A stretch of 64,000 nt of DNA from Ahaetulla prasina (GCF_028640845.1 NC_080539.1:161076736-161140735); one strand, 5' to 3'. Counted from the stretch's first letter, positions 1 through 12,768 are shown. Translations and numbers: made by a program. The notes: a model not told the origin generated them from the sequence alone.

Positions 1-738
1 ACTGTTATAAAGAATATGATTACAGAACATTACTATCATCTCAATTGGAGCGTGTACTATTAATACCCATCACTTTACTTAGATTGAATCCCATGCTAAG
101 AGGAATGTCTGAACATGGTCGTTTGAGAATCTGTTTTATAGCCTTTTCACCTACTGTGAGAATGCATGGGATTCCCAGCGGGTATACATGGGAAGAAGCT
201 GAATGATGGGACTGACAATATATTTTTAAAAAGTGAAAAAAGTGGGAAAAAGGAGAAACATCTGGCTTATATATTGTTCTTTTATAAATTATTCCAGGAT
301 GATTTACTTCTTTAATAAGAAGGGAATGACCAAAAAAAAAATCCATCCTATATGTTGGCACACCTTCTACTGTTAGCTCTTATTAATTTCAGACCTTGTA
401 AAAATTATTTGGTGTATATTTGGTGTATATTCAAATGGCTTCTGAAGTTTTATTCCTTCAGCGGTTTAGCAGTTCTTTCTTAAAAATATAAAATCTCCTT
501 TGAGTCAACCTGATTCATAGGGAACCTATTTTTACAGTTTTAGCAGCCAAAATTCGGAAATGCTTTTTCTGTTGTTTCTGTTAAGATTTCAAATTCCTGC
601 TCTAGGCTGCAGCCTGGTATTTTCTGATGATGTCCCATTCAAGGACTAACAAGGTGTGACCATGATTTTCTTTTGGGAATCAACAAGCCTGTCTTACATT
701 GACATTTATGTATTCATGTACTTATTTACAGTTTTACT
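1..738. other. no feature recognised
   Basis: AT-rich DNA. Reading frames here are short and show no recognisable protein. A short direct repeat of ttggtgtatatt occurs near 410-430. Confidence 0.5.
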
Positions 739-891
739 CAGAGGTGGGTTCTACTTACCTTTACTACCAGTTTGCAACAGGAGCGTGCACACTTCTGCGC
801 ATGCGCAGATCATCCATGATGACATCCGGGTGGATGGGCAGAGCCTCCCGCTGGTTTTACTACCGGTTCGCAAGAACTGGTTTTACCACTG
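739..891. mobile_element. hAT-like MITE, 153 bp
   Basis: The ends are CAGAGGTGG and CCACTG. It is flanked by an exact 8-bp target duplication GTTTTACT (731-738 and 892-899). The interior has paired accgg/gaactgg sequences and a GC-rich gcgcatgcgcag core. The 8-bp duplication and CAG...CTG ends are hAT superfamily traits. No coding capacity. Confidence 0.85.
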
Positions 892-899
892 GTTTTACT

Positions 900-3349
900 T
901 AGGTTCATGTAGTCATGTAATTAAAGGGGGAGGGCAAAGGACAAAAGAATGTTAAAAAGATTATTTTTCTCTATCAAAATTTGAATTTCTGGACAGTCTA
1001 TGGCAAAAAAAGATCCCATGTTGGTTGAGGGGCAGAAGCTAAGAAAGACTTCATTATTTTCTGCACAGATTATGATCATGCTTGAAATCTGCAATTATTT
1101 AACCAAAAATCAAAGATCTTTTTCAGGCTGACAGATCTGCTGGGCATAAGATAAGAGAGGGAAGAGTCTAACCCTAACCTAAAGCTGAGACCTTCATCTG
1201 TAAAAATCTACAAGTATGGCAATAGCCAACAAATGAAATAAAAGAACAATGCTTAATGGTGATGGGCATGTGTGATCAGTATCTATAGTTTTAAGTTATT
1301 TTTTCCAGCACTCTTGAGTATAATTTTGAAAATAAAGGGATGCTTTTCAGAGACATTACGTTTTCTTTTTTGGACATTTAGTCTGAAGACTTGGATATTT
1401 TGGTTCCATTTGTTCAGCAGGATGAACTACAATTGCTTGCTCAGGTTTGGGCAAGGGTAAATTATTAACTGTCAATGGATCGGTATCAGTCCATTTTAAA
1501 TGTTTGCATTACTACACGTCCTTTCATCAGTCATTAATGGTTCAAAGATATAGATTCTGAATTTTAATTACAGAAATACATTTGACTATATTAAGTAAGT
1601 GCACAAAGATGCCATGGTTAGCAGAATCCATTTGATTTGCAGGGGAAGGGATGTAATATGGTACAGTCGAGAATTAAGATGTTGCTGGTCTTAACGGGGG
1701 CTATTCCATTTTTGATTGCATTCTTCATTGAAAGGGCTTTGATTTTAATTGGATCATTGTGTGCGCATATGGATTTTCCTGGTGGCCGAACATTTCTCTC
1801 ATTAAGAGAAATGATGGGCTTTTACTTTAAGCAAACATCTGTTTTTACTTGAAACAAGATGACTTTGCCATTGCAGAAATATACCGAATTCAGATTTTCA
1901 TCTTAAATATCTGTTTTCTCTGTTCAAACAGTATGCTAATATAAACACTATATATACAGTAACTGGCAGTCCAATTTTTTTTAAAAAAAGTTGGTGCTCT
2001 GGGCATTAGTGAGACCACAAAAATTATTACCATTTTTTATTTGATCTTTGTAAATCAGTTTCAACAATCACTGATTTGGAATAATTATTCTGATTTATAT
2101 TCCAAGAGCTATAATTTATAGAAAATGTAACCAACATTTCTCTCTATATAAAATAGTTGGCAATCTAGCTTGTTATGATGTCATGACTTTTGATATAATG
2201 GAAATATTGAGGGAACAGGAAAAAAAGAAATACTTTGAAAGATATTTCCCAAAATCTTTGTTTACTTCAAGTTTGCCTTCATTCATACATTGGGAATGGA
2301 GGTATACAGGTCAGTGTGAATTGGCTAAGCCCTACTTCTTCGTGTCTGCTGCAATGTCTTGTAGGACTTGTAGTACAAATCTATAATAGTCATTGTGTAT
2401 TAAGTGCCACTATACTTAGACCAAGTTGGTGGCTGGTTTTGGAAAATGATAAAAGACAATAAATGTCAGATTGAATGAGGTCTGTGTCAACTGCTACATT
2501 GTGAACTGAATTGGCTTAAAAATAAAATATGAAAAAAATAAAATAGGTGGATTTAAATTTAGTAATTCCTTGCAATGACTAAACAGGACTTAAATTAGTC
2601 ATGAGATTCTGAATTCGTTGGATGTAGTCTAAGCAAATTAAGATTGTATCCAATGAATGAAAGCCAATGAACATAGTGTGAATATGAATGAATATAAATG
2701 AATACATATAAAATGGTAGTAAAAGGCTTTTAAAGGTTTTTTTGGATGTTTTATATTTTTATTAGAATGTATATTTTTTATTAGTATCTTTTTATTACAA
2801 TAGTATTTTTAATAGAAAAGAATATTTCTGTCATTTATTATCTTTATATTTGCAAAGCTGGGTTTTCAGTTATATGGGCACTCCATTCAAACAGAGAAAT
2901 CTGGTGTAGAATATCATTACTTCTCATTTATCAACACCAGGCACCAGATAATAATTTTCATCATTGGACATTGTCTAATCTGCTTTTTAATGAGACCTAA
3001 TGGGACAAATGTGCTTTATTAAACTGCTAGATTTCATCACACCTGTTTTCTGAAAAAATTTTTTTTTAAAAAAACCCAAAATAATTGAAAGATTAACAGA
3101 AGTTCTTTATTGTATAGAAATAACATTCATTACGGCTGTGTATAACAGTAAAAACAGTGAAGAAAATCTATTCTGCATAGAAGCCATTCATCTGGGTATA
3201 TCTAAATTATAGGAATTTCCAGAACGTTTGAAAAAAAATGTTCCTAGTATAAGACATTAAAAATACAAGTCTTACAGAAACAGAGGAGAGGTAGACAGAA
3301 ATATACATCTACTGTAGGTGGAAATATGCACTTTGCTATTATATTGGAT
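900..3349. other. intergenic DNA, no feature recognised
   Basis: AT-rich sequence without a recognisable gene, tRNA or clear repeat. Short open frames on both strands look like chance. Confidence 0.5.
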
Positions 3350-3950
3350 TTAAACATAAACAGAGGGATAGAATCAAGATCACATGAAGTGTTAGTACCA
3401 CTTTATAATGCCTTGGTAAGGTTACACTTGGAATATTGCATCCAGTTTTGGTCACCACGATGTAAAAAAAATGTTGAGGCTCTAGAAAGAGTGCAGAGAA
3501 GAGCAACAAAGATGATTAGGGGACTGGAGGCTAAAACATATGAAGAACGGTTGCAGGAACTCAGTATGTCTAGTTTAATAAAAAGAAGGACTAGGGGAGA
3601 CATGATAGCAGTGTTCCAATATCTCAGGGGTTGCCACAAAGAAGAGGGAGTCGGGCTGTTCTCCAAAGCACCTGAGGGTAGAACAAGAAGCAATGGGTGG
3701 AAACTGATCAAGGAAAGAAGCAACTTAGAACTAAGGAGAAATTTCCTGACAGTTAGAACAATTAATAAGTGGAACGACTTGCCTGCAGAAGTTGTGAATG
3801 CTCCAACACTGGAAATTTTTAGGAAAATGTTGGATAACCATCTGACTGAGATGGTGTAGGGTTTCCTGCCTGGGCAGGGGGTTGGACTAGAAGGCCTCCA
3901 AGGTCCCTTCCAACTCTGTTGTTATATTATATTATATTATATATTTTTTA
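3350..3950 (+). mobile_element. CR1-like LINE, 3' end of ORF2 plus 3' tail (5'-truncated)
   Basis: An open frame to 3859 encodes LVRLHLEYCIQFWSPRCKKN, LERVQRRATKMIRGLEAKTY and NKWNDLPAEVV, the typical C-terminal part of a CR1-type reverse transcriptase ORF. After the stop comes the CR1 3' UTR motif (gggttggactagaaggcctc, then aaggtcccttccaactctg) and a short (ttata)n tail. The frame is intact over about 170 codons, so the insertion is fairly young, but the polymerase core is missing. Confidence 0.9.
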
Positions 3951-4189
3951 AAAAATATGTATGTCGAATGTTTTATTTAAAATGTTATATTTTCAGATGC
4001 TATTAATGAATGCTAAATCAGTTTTCTTGTATTGTCTCTTCCAAATTAATTTTCTAAAGATCCAAGTTATCCCAGTACCAAAACTTTGCTTGGTGTGAAA
4101 AAGATGATTTTGCTAATTTTTTTTATTACTATCAGTGGATATTTCAATAGATGCAGCTTCAGAAACGTGATTCTAGAATGCAACACCAC

Positions 4190-4335
4190 TTGGTTGCTCA
4201 TAAGTGCATAAGAGCACCAGCGTGCCTACCGTTCCTGTCCTAATGTTCCCTTTGATTGTATCCGATTCGTATGGTTATTTCATGCTTATACTTATATATA
4301 CTGTTGTGTTTGACAAATAAATAAAATAAAAAAAA
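4190..4335 (+). mobile_element. 3' UTR fragment of a Jockey-superfamily LINE
   Basis: The segment gtgcataagagcaccagcg continuing to gacaaataaataaaataaaa is the plus-strand version of the 3' end seen inverted at 23040-23190 and 57400-57540. It ends in a (TAAA)-rich tail. Confidence 0.7.
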
Positions 4336-4760
4336 TATTTCAGTTAAGCCAATATTAATATACAGTAAACTGTTTTTGTGGCACAGGGACCCATTTTTTC
4401 TCTTTTTAATTTTTTTTTAATTTCATATGATGAGAACAAACACCTATTATGAAGAATTGTTCGCACAAACTGATAGTGTACCAGTATCTGTAAGAGAAGA
4501 GCAGGCAGAGTCAAATGGGTAATTAGCCTAGATATATTCCTAAGAGCAGTCTAAGTTCAATTCCTCTTCCTCTGATTCTTAATTGCGCCAATTTAGTGCT
4601 GATCATTAGTTGAGTAGATTCTTGTGTAGAGGCATGAGCAATAAATCATATTAATTGGATTTTTATATGGGGTCCAATTTTTGCACCTGACAGTATCCAA
4701 GTACATCATCATGCAAACACCTAAGTTCAGAAAATGTCTTTCCAAATGCCCAATATTGGG

Positions 4761-4763
<3 letters not shown>

Positions 4764-4799
<36 letters not shown>
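4764..4799. repeat. (TG)n microsatellite
   Basis: About 18 TG units immediately 5' of a Sauria SINE. Confidence 0.95.
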
Positions 4800-4801
<2 letters not shown>

Positions 4802-4812
4802 CACACATATAT

Positions 4813-5180
4813 GACGCGGTGGCTCAGGGGCTAGGATGTTGAGCTTGTCGATAGAAAGGTCGGCAGCTCAGCGGTTTGAATCCCTAGCGCTGCCGTGTAA
4901 CAGGGTGAGCTCCCATTACTTGTCCCAGCTGCTGCCAACCTAGCAGTTTCGAAAGCACGTAAAAATGCAAGTAGAAAAAATAGGGGCCACCTTTGGTGGG
5001 AAGGTAACAGCGTTCCGTGGGCTTTGGCGTTGTGTCATGCCGGCCACATGACGATGGAGATGTCTTCGGACAGCGCTGGCTCTTCGGCTTTGAAATGGAG
5101 ATGAGCACCGCCCCCTAGAGTCGGCAATGACTAGCACATATGTTAGCACGTATGTGCGAGGGGAACCTTTACCTTTACCT

Positions 5181-5181
<1 letters not shown>
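4813..5181 (+). mobile_element. Sauria-type tRNA-derived SINE, near full length
   Basis: The head has an A box (gtggctcaggggct) and a B box (ggtttgaatccc, 4873-4884). The body contains catgccggccacatgac and agcaccgccccctagagtcg. The tail is gggaacctttacctttacc, which resembles Bov-B LINE 3' ends. Sauria SINEs are squamate-specific and thought to use Bov-B machinery. Confidence 0.85.

Positions 5182-5182
<1 letters not shown>

Positions 5183-5228
<46 letters not shown>
5183..5228. repeat. (AC)n microsatellite
   Basis: About 23 AC units directly after the Sauria SINE tail. Confidence 0.95.
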
Positions 5229-5229
<1 letters not shown>

Positions 5230-6548
5230 ACACTAGTCAACTGTTTTTCATTTCCATTAAACAGCTGCAAATCTTTCACAACTAGTTGGATTGGGGTTAC
5301 GTGCATCATTTGACTCAATTTCAATCACCCTTCTAACATTTTATATTTTTCTCCTTGTTCTTACATTTAAAATATAAAAACTCTGAACTGGCAACAGTTT
5401 CAGGTACACCTGCACACACAAAAATGTAGTAGCTTACATTAGACATGACCTCAGCTCTTGTTACTGATCATGCACTTCCAGCTGTAGTTAATGTTTTATT
5501 CATCTCCACTGTTGCACCCTGATTTTGACTCACTTGTTAACATTTTATCTCCAAATGTCGATCACAATTTAGGAGCCACGGGGAAGGCAGGAGAAAATGT
5601 TCAATAAATAAAATGTAGAACTCCATTGCTTTTGTAGCTGAGATGGTAAGGAGACTGAAATGAAGCCTTTCCTTTGGGACATCTGTAAGTGACAAGTGTT
5701 TTGAAGCCTAGGATTTAAGCTGAATTAGTGTTACCACTATGTCTGTGGGTCCAAGGACTCTGCAGGTGGGCTTTTTAGACTGGAGTTCACAAAAGTCAAT
5801 CTGTGTGCAACTGAGAACAAACAAGAATGTACAAATGTGTGTGTGTGTGTGTGTAGGTGGGAGACAGGTTAATGGAGTACAATAAAGCTTTCATATGTAG
5901 AAATGAGTGCTGAAACGATGTGGAGTAGCTTAGAAAAGCATTAGCAAGTATATGGAAGCAGTTTGTCAAAATTACATCTGATTAAAAGAGTAAGAACAGG
6001 CCTGTTCTGTTCATTTAATTTACAGAACTCAAGGTCAGTGGTATCTGCTGAAGGCAGCAGTGCCTTTGTTAATTTTTGGATTGCAATTTATATCAAGCGT
6101 TGAAAGCAGAGAAAACTGGAAAGAAAGAAAAAAAACTTATATAGACCTACAGCTGGTCTGCATATTTAGAAAAATCTTGTGAGGTAAAGCAGACCTTGTA
6201 ACACTGTACCTGATGAAAAAGCATACGTGACTAATATGATGGATCAGTTTAAAAAATTACCAGTGCCACTTCATTTGGGGTTATATTATCTGGGCTTGTA
6301 AAAAGGAAAGCATACCTTATGGACAAAATATATGTGAGGCATGTTTCCATCTATCAAAGAAATTGTGTATGTCTTGCAAAAGTTGGAAACAATTTTGAGT
6401 TTAGCAGCTGGATTTTGTATTTCCAAAAATGAGAGGTCCATAATTATTTGTTTCTTCTTCCTAAAAAAAATTGGGATAGTGTTTGGTGCAGCCTAATGCC
6501 ACTTTTGCATCTGATAGGATTCTATTTACATGTCTGCAGACATGAGTG
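5229..6548. other. intergenic DNA, no feature recognised
   Basis: Nothing recognisable apart from a short (GT)n at 5837-5854. Confidence 0.5.
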
Positions 6549-6665
6549 TCTGCAATAGCAATAGCACTTAGACTTATATACTGCTTCATAGTGCTTTTAC
6601 AGCCCTCTCTAAGCGGTTTACAGAGCATGTTGCCTCCAACAATCTGGGTCCTCAATAGGAGGGTA
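6549..6665 (-). mobile_element. SINE 3' part (L2-like tail), minus strand
   Basis: Read on the minus strand it contains gaggacccagattgttgg, shared with the SINEs at 16293 and 36303, then an L2-like end (gtaaaccgcttagagagggc, tatataagtctaagtgc). The tRNA head is missing. Confidence 0.65.
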
Positions 6666-7199
6666 ATGAAGGATTGTATGACATTGTAAACAAGTCCACT
6701 CCCTTTGTATGTGCAGAAAAGTCCATGCCCATATGAAAGGGCCAGAAATTGTGCTTTAACATTATGTTTAGAATTAAAAAACAAAAAACAAAACCTGCCT
6801 ATCTGTAGACTACACATGGAATTTATTTGGGACTGTCATTTAATACAAGCAGGGTGCCAACAGTCTGCAAAAACCTGGGCTACTCTCATATTATGCTAAC
6901 TCACAAAATAGTTTCTTTGGTTTGCTTTAACATCTAGTGTGAACCCAGATATTGTAGTTTATAAACCATGATGTTGGGGTATAACATTTCTGAAAGCTGG
7001 AATGAATATCAGAGAACAGCAAAGAAATATAGGGAGATATAACTCTGCTGCCATTGACTGGTCACCTGGGTTCTTGCAAGTCAGGTATGTAAATGCTCCT
7101 GAAGCAAAACTGAAGCCCATGTAAACAGTGTAGGTATCTTTCATAGTGTAGAGATCTCCCAAATCTGACTGATTTGTTTGTACCATTAAGCCATTGTTG

Positions 7200-7590
7200 T
7201 CTCTTAGCAACCACATAAATAGATTTTCTCTATAATTATTTGTTTTGAATTTAGTCCTTCAGCTATTCTAGTGATGTATAACAGAGTCCATTCACCTTCC
7301 TCCTGATTGCAGTTCTTCCTTTCATTCAGACTCCAGAGCCTTCTCCAGAGAGCTAGTTCGTCGCATGATGTTTCTGAAGCAGGATAATTGAAGTCTGATT
7401 GTTTGTGCCTCAAGTGAGAGCTCTAGGTTTGTTTGATGATTCTTTCTCCAACATAAAATTCAGACGGGTCAATATCCTTATCTTGCTTCCTCAAAATCTA
7501 ACTTTTACTTCCATAGTGTCACGGGGAATATCATGGCTTGTATGATTCCGATTTGTCGGCATAGATACATCACAGAAATTGAACATCATT
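7200..7590 (-). mobile_element. old interspersed repeat, probable LINE remnant (family not identified)
   Basis: It shares order and sequence (cttagcaacc, attcaccttcctcctg, tttgtgcctcaagtgag, gggaatatcatggcttg) with the repeat split at 18838-19120 and 19716-19880. On the minus strand the last block recalls reverse-transcriptase C-terminal coding sequence, but frames are broken. Confidence 0.45.
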
Positions 7591-7697
7591 TCCAAGACCT
7601 TCACTGCTCTCTCTACTAAATGCCACTCTGTAGGGAATTTGTTTGACTGCTTATTCCTTTATTGTTGATGGTTGAAACTACTTTGATAGGTCATTAT

Positions 7698-8289
7698 CAG
7701 GGATGGGCTGCTGGAGGTTCCCAGCAGTGGTGGGTTGCTCCCGGTTCGGACTGGTTCTTGTGAACCAGTTGTAAAACCATGGGAGGCTCCGCCCACTGAT
7801 CCAGATGTCACCTGGAAGCTTCTGTGCATGCACAGAAGCACGCACGCGTGTGAGCGAAGCGAGCGCGTGTGCATGATCCCATTGCGAACCAGTATTAAAG
7901 GTAAGTAGAACCCACCCCTGGTTTGCAGGGGTTTGGGAGAATCTCTAGCTAAGATTCCGTGAACTTCGGAGAACCCCCAAATCCCATTCCTGGCTGGTCC
8001 TGCCCTGCCCACTCTTTCCCTCCCAGGAGTCCACACTTGGGCCATTTTGGATGCAGGTAAGTGCAGGGTGTGCATGGAGGCTCGGGGAGGGCAAAAAACG
8101 GGCCTACTGGAAGTTCAGGAAGGCCGGAAAAACGGCCTCCAGAGCCTGGAGAGGCCATTTTTGCCCTCCTGGAGGCTCAAGGAAAGCAAAAACAACCCCC
8201 CCCCGCCATAGTGCAGGAGGCCGACTAGGTCATGCCCACCCAGCACCAGGCAGAGAACCTCTTGCTAAAATCTTTGAAGCCCACCCCTG
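7698..8289. mobile_element. hAT-like non-autonomous element, 592 bp, with a nested MITE
   Basis: The ends are CAGGGATGGGCTG and GCCCACCCCTG, flanked by the exact 8-bp duplication GTCATTAT (7690-7697 and 8290-8297). A second hAT-like MITE sits inside it. The interior is GC-rich for this window and noncoding. Confidence 0.88.
7725..7920. mobile_element. hAT-like MITE nested in a hAT-like element, 196 bp
   Basis: The ends are CAGTGGTGGGTT and AACCCACCCCTG. The flanks GTTCCCAG and GTTTGCAG agree at 6 of 8 bases. It is the same family as 739-891 (ggtaagtagaaccc end). Confidence 0.78.
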
Positions 8290-8297
8290 GTCATTAT

Positions 8298-9557
8298 TAA
8301 TTCTAAGGCAAGTTGTAGTGTGTCAATAGAACCAGAATATATATGGAATTTTGTAGACATAATTCAGGAGATACAAACTTTAAGGAAAACCCTGAAACCA
8401 AGAAAAAAAGAAACATAATAGAAAAAGTGGCTGCCCTTCTATTTAGAGGCATATAAGAGAGTTCCGCCTCACTATTCATTTTCTAGTTCCCAGCAAAATG
8501 CAGATAAATATAAACTCTGTGGTTCCCAAAAGAACACTCCCTCAGCAAGGGAGATGGGCAGTTCCGAAATTGGATAAACAAACAAATAATACATAAAGAC
8601 AGCCTAAGTGGATGAGAATTTGGAGCAGGAAAAAAAGGGAAGTCTTGGGCCCTCCTTGTGCCAACAGAAAAAAAGCAGGAACTTAAGATGCAAGATGGCT
8701 CCGACAGTGATCCACATGCTTGGTGGGTCCTGGGTGAGTCCTGGATGAGTACCCACCTTTACTGCAGCTGCATCCAGCTGGCAACATGAGTAGGAGCTCC
8801 TTGTTCTTTTGCAACCGCAAAGACAAGGTGACGTCGAGCAACTTATTCCCCCCTTGGTGATGGACTATTCAAACATTGTACCCGACAGCACTTTTCATTC
8901 TTCTGCTCAAGAATAGCGCTCGTATTTGCTAGCGGCCTTCTTCGAGTGGCTGGCCCTTGCTGAGGTAGTGTGTGGGATCCAGGTCTTCTCTTTCATAGTG
9001 TAACCTCACTTTGTCCTTCTTCTGAAGGTCGCTTTTCCTGCCATATAATGAAACAAAAATGGAGAGGGGCAGAGAAAAAGGCCAATGTATATTTTTGCCC
9101 GTGCTGTTTGTGCACAGAAGCGCTTTTTTCAACATGTTCTCTGCTTTTGTCTTGATTTCATTTGTTTGGATATGATGGAGGTTTTGTCTGGATGTATGAC
9201 CGTGATCCCTATTATATGTAATTTTTTCAGACAAGTTGCAAATGTTTCTTGGGGCTCCACCATTTGTCTGCCAGAAATGTGAAAAGTAAAAGCAGCTGGG
9301 TAGTCAGTGAGCAGTGGAGGGCTGGGTGGATTGTGTGTGTGTGGGAGATACTATTAAATCCCTATTGAAGCAATATCCCAACTGTTGAACATTTTTGCGT
9401 TTTTAAAACTATGCAAGCCAAGAACAAAATCGAAGGTGCTTAAGGCAAATCTGGACAAGATTACAGTTTTAGGAGTTTTAGGACGATTGCAAACTTTGAA
9501 ATTGTTGGATTCCCTGTTTTTGAGGCTTCAGAGACAGAAGATGTTTGGGGAAGGAAG
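8298..9557. other. intergenic DNA; unidentified higher-GC block at about 8690-9060
   Basis: Mostly AT-rich. The 8690-9060 block has balanced base composition, and its minus strand encodes DKVRLHYEREDLDPTHYLSK followed by a stop at 8929. I do not recognise it; it could be a decayed processed pseudogene. Confidence 0.35.
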
Positions 9558-9942
9558 CAATGGTGAAATGTAAAATTTGTTACTACCGGTTCTGTGGGCG
9601 TGGCTTGGTGGCGGTGGTGGGGTAATGTGACTGGGTGGGTGTGGCCAACTTTTTTTTTTCACTTTTAAAAGCATTTTTTCTACAACTTCTTCGGCTGAAG
9701 AGGTTGTAGAAAAAATGCTTTTAAAGGGTTCTGAAGATCCCAGCTGAGTTGCCTGATTGCCAGAACTCTTTAAAAGCATTTTTTTCTACAACCTCTTCGG
9801 CCGAAGAAAAAATGCTTTTAAAAGTAAAAAAAGCTGGGCATGTGGGGGAGGCAGGGATTTTTGCTACCAGTTCTCTGAACCACCCACCGCTATCGCTACC
9901 AGATCGGGTGATCCGGTCCGAAATGGGAGCATTTCACCCCTG
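9558..9942. mobile_element. hAT-like element with internal hairpins, 385 bp
   Basis: The ends are CAATGGTGAAATG and GCATTTCACCCCTG, with flanks GAAGGAAG/GATGGAAG (7 of 8). Two internal foldbacks: near-palindromes at 9661-9726 and about 9768-9825, both made of aaaagcattttttctacaac and its complement around cttcggc. Same family as 38139-38613 and 50108-50638. Confidence 0.85.
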
Positions 9943-11097
9943 GATGGAAGGGAAGGTAAAGTACAATAAAAAGTGCATTACAACAGGATGCTGTGAGTGC
10001 AAAGGACTTGCCTAATGACAGCAACTGAGACTGCCACAGTTGCTGCTGCGAGTAGGCATGATGCCATGATGCTACTAGTCCCAATGAACTTTGTTAAGTG
10101 AGGATTGCCTGTAACTTGAACCTCTGTAGCCTATGATTAATGCTTTAACCACAGTACTACGTATACTTTTTTGCTGTCACTTTTTCTCCAGAGTTTCAGA
10201 TGCATGTCTTCAACATCTCTTCTTTAATCATTTTGTGAAACTAGAATGGAAACAACAACAATAATTTTCTACCCAAAGGCACAAAATATAGAACTCTTCT
10301 TAAAATTAATCAAGTGTGGCTTTGATTGGCATCTGTATGTAAAACTTTTTAGGAACCCTCTGTATACGCTACCTTGAATTATGTGAAATAAGGGCATTAT
10401 ATAAATAATACCAATGCAGCTGGGAATCCTGCTGACATTTGTGATTTGACCTATTATAAAGCCTATAAGTTATCCATCCCTACATTCCATTCTTTTCAGA
10501 AATGCTTTTAAAATTACGGAATAATAATGTATATATTCCAAAGTCGAAATAAATATCTAGGGAACAATAGACAAATCCCAAAACAAAATCTAGTGATCAT
10601 AAGTAAATATTTACCCAAAATATATTTGATGTCTATATATTTTAAAAACGTGACCACAAAATATTTTACAAAACAACGGTTACCTCTTCAGCAAAGCCCA
10701 GTCTGTCAAAGAATATTATTTTTTCCTAGCCTGTCAAATTTGCCATGTAATGGATTCCAAGTCTGTATATTTTTCTGTGGTGGCAGTTAGGTAATATATA
10801 TGGCTATTCTGGCATATTTGTTTGCTTGTGGAATGGAAAAGATCCACATCATTTAATGATTTAAGCACTGGTTTCTGTGTAATCAAAAACCTCAAGCAAG
10901 GCTATTCATTTTTAGCAATAGCGGTAGCTCCTGTTGACTTAAAATTTGATCATCTTACCCTAAAATCAAAGACAATTTTCTCTGTTGGTAATAATCGGAT
11001 TGTAGATGCTGAAATCTGTCACAATATATAAATGTAATGAAAGTAATACTGTTACTCTGAAGATTATGAAATGTACTTAGAGACATCGAACATATCT
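9943..11097. other. intergenic DNA, no gene recognised
   Basis: About 9958-10115 resembles an old copy of the ggtagtcctc repeat family (tgttaagtgaggattgcctg). The rest is AT-rich and unassigned. Confidence 0.4.
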
Positions 11098-11588
11098 GCA
11101 TGACATATTAAACCCTGTGGTAATTAGACAATATGTTAAATTGTTACTAAAGAGGAGTATTTAATCATAGTTTGAAAGTATATATATTTTTATTAGTCAC
11201 ATATCTAAAATGTACTCCAGAGAGTTGAACTGTTGTTAATTAATTAATTTGTTCAATTTATTTGTCATCCATTTCGGCGTGATGTTACTCTGAGCAGCTT
11301 ACAACAATAAAACGGAAAAGAATGATTTAAAAAATGTAAACATAACGCTAGTAAAGGAAAGAAACAATAAAAATAAACATTAAAATACAAATAGAGGCTG
11401 GATGTTGGAATGATCATAAGATGAGCTTGGAAGAGAATATTTTCTGATGGGTAATCAAAATCGCATGACACATTAAAACCGGTTGAATTTAGACAACACA
11501 TTAAGGAGGCTTAATCATAATTTGAAATCATATTTTTTTATTATACACATCTAAAACATACTTCAGAGAGTTGAACTGTGGCTAAATA
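11098..11588. repeat. diverged direct repeat (11098-11238 and 11463-11588)
   Basis: Two copies of one 125-140 bp segment, both ending gagagttgaactgt, enclose about 225 bp that looks like an inverted L2-type LINE tail (aatttatttgtcatccat, gagcagcttacaacaataaa). Confidence 0.65.
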
Positions 11589-12600
11589 CTACTGCTGACC
11601 TGCCCAAACGGAGATTAAAGGTTTTGCCATAGTTCCTGTTTGCTGGTGTGGCTCTACCTCACATTATCTTTTCTCTACACCCATGCTGTGCACTTTATTG
11701 ATATTTAGCTCTGTTCCTTGTAATTAAACCAAGATTGCATCAAAATGATAACACACAGTGACATCATGACACAAATTCTTACCTTATCTTCTTGGATGCC
11801 AATGTCAGATGTATATTTATCACTTACTCTTCTTTTCCCCCTTGCAAACACCAGTAATTTTCTCACATCTTTTGTTTTGTTGTTGTTATCTCTTTCCTTA
11901 CTACGGCGATAGTCAACCTCATCCTTTGATTATTTCCTAATTACAGCGCTCCATTGCAAAGTTTCTATCTTTATTTCTAAAACAAATTAACTAACTTGCA
12001 GTTCTCTAATCATAGGGTTGTATCACATTGTGCATACAATGCTACTGTTCCATAATTCTTTTTATTGTTTACAAATGACTAATAATATGCCAAGACCATG
12101 AAGGACTAAATAAACTTGCCTGCTCTAGTTTAGTACTCTGATCCTGTACAGGTTGTTCTTGAGCCAGGTTCCTTGAAGTAGTCAGTATTGAACCCCAAGG
12201 TTTGATGAGATTAGCCACTATTTAAACCTTAGATTTATATTCTCTGAATAGTGAAGTTCATCTCACCAAAGATGACTCTGAGTGGTGGACAATTGTTTTT
12301 GTTTTTATTTTTGTTATTATTCATAGTATTATTAAAATAGAATTTTATTGTATATTTTCATATAATAAACATAGGAATCAACGAACAATTTGAAACTTAA
12401 TGAAAGGGTCTATGAGCTAAAGAACTGGGGGACCCTGTTCCAGAAAGACTCCAGTCTGAACTGATGCCTGGATTTTTAATCAGATTCAGAAAAATGGAGT
12501 TCTTTCTCCCATAATCAGGATGGAAATTACCTATCTCCCTTCCTCTCTCCCCCTCCCTCCCACCCTCTTTCTCTCCATCCACTCACCCACCCATCCATCT
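11589..12600. other. intergenic DNA, no feature recognised
   Basis: AT-rich unique-looking sequence. The end (12535-12600) is a C/T-rich run leading into the tetranucleotide microsatellite. Confidence 0.5.
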
Positions 12601-12602
12601 AT

Positions 12603-12768
<166 letters not shown>

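Noticed and set aside
4813..4890. Functional tRNA gene suggested by A- and B-box-like motifs
   Set aside because: No cloverleaf closes and the sequence continues into the Sauria SINE body; the same holds for 16293, 29609, 36303, 52106 and 60762.
8051..8329. 92-codon plus-strand frame
   Set aside because: Lies inside the hAT-like element at 7698-8289, no recognisable domain.
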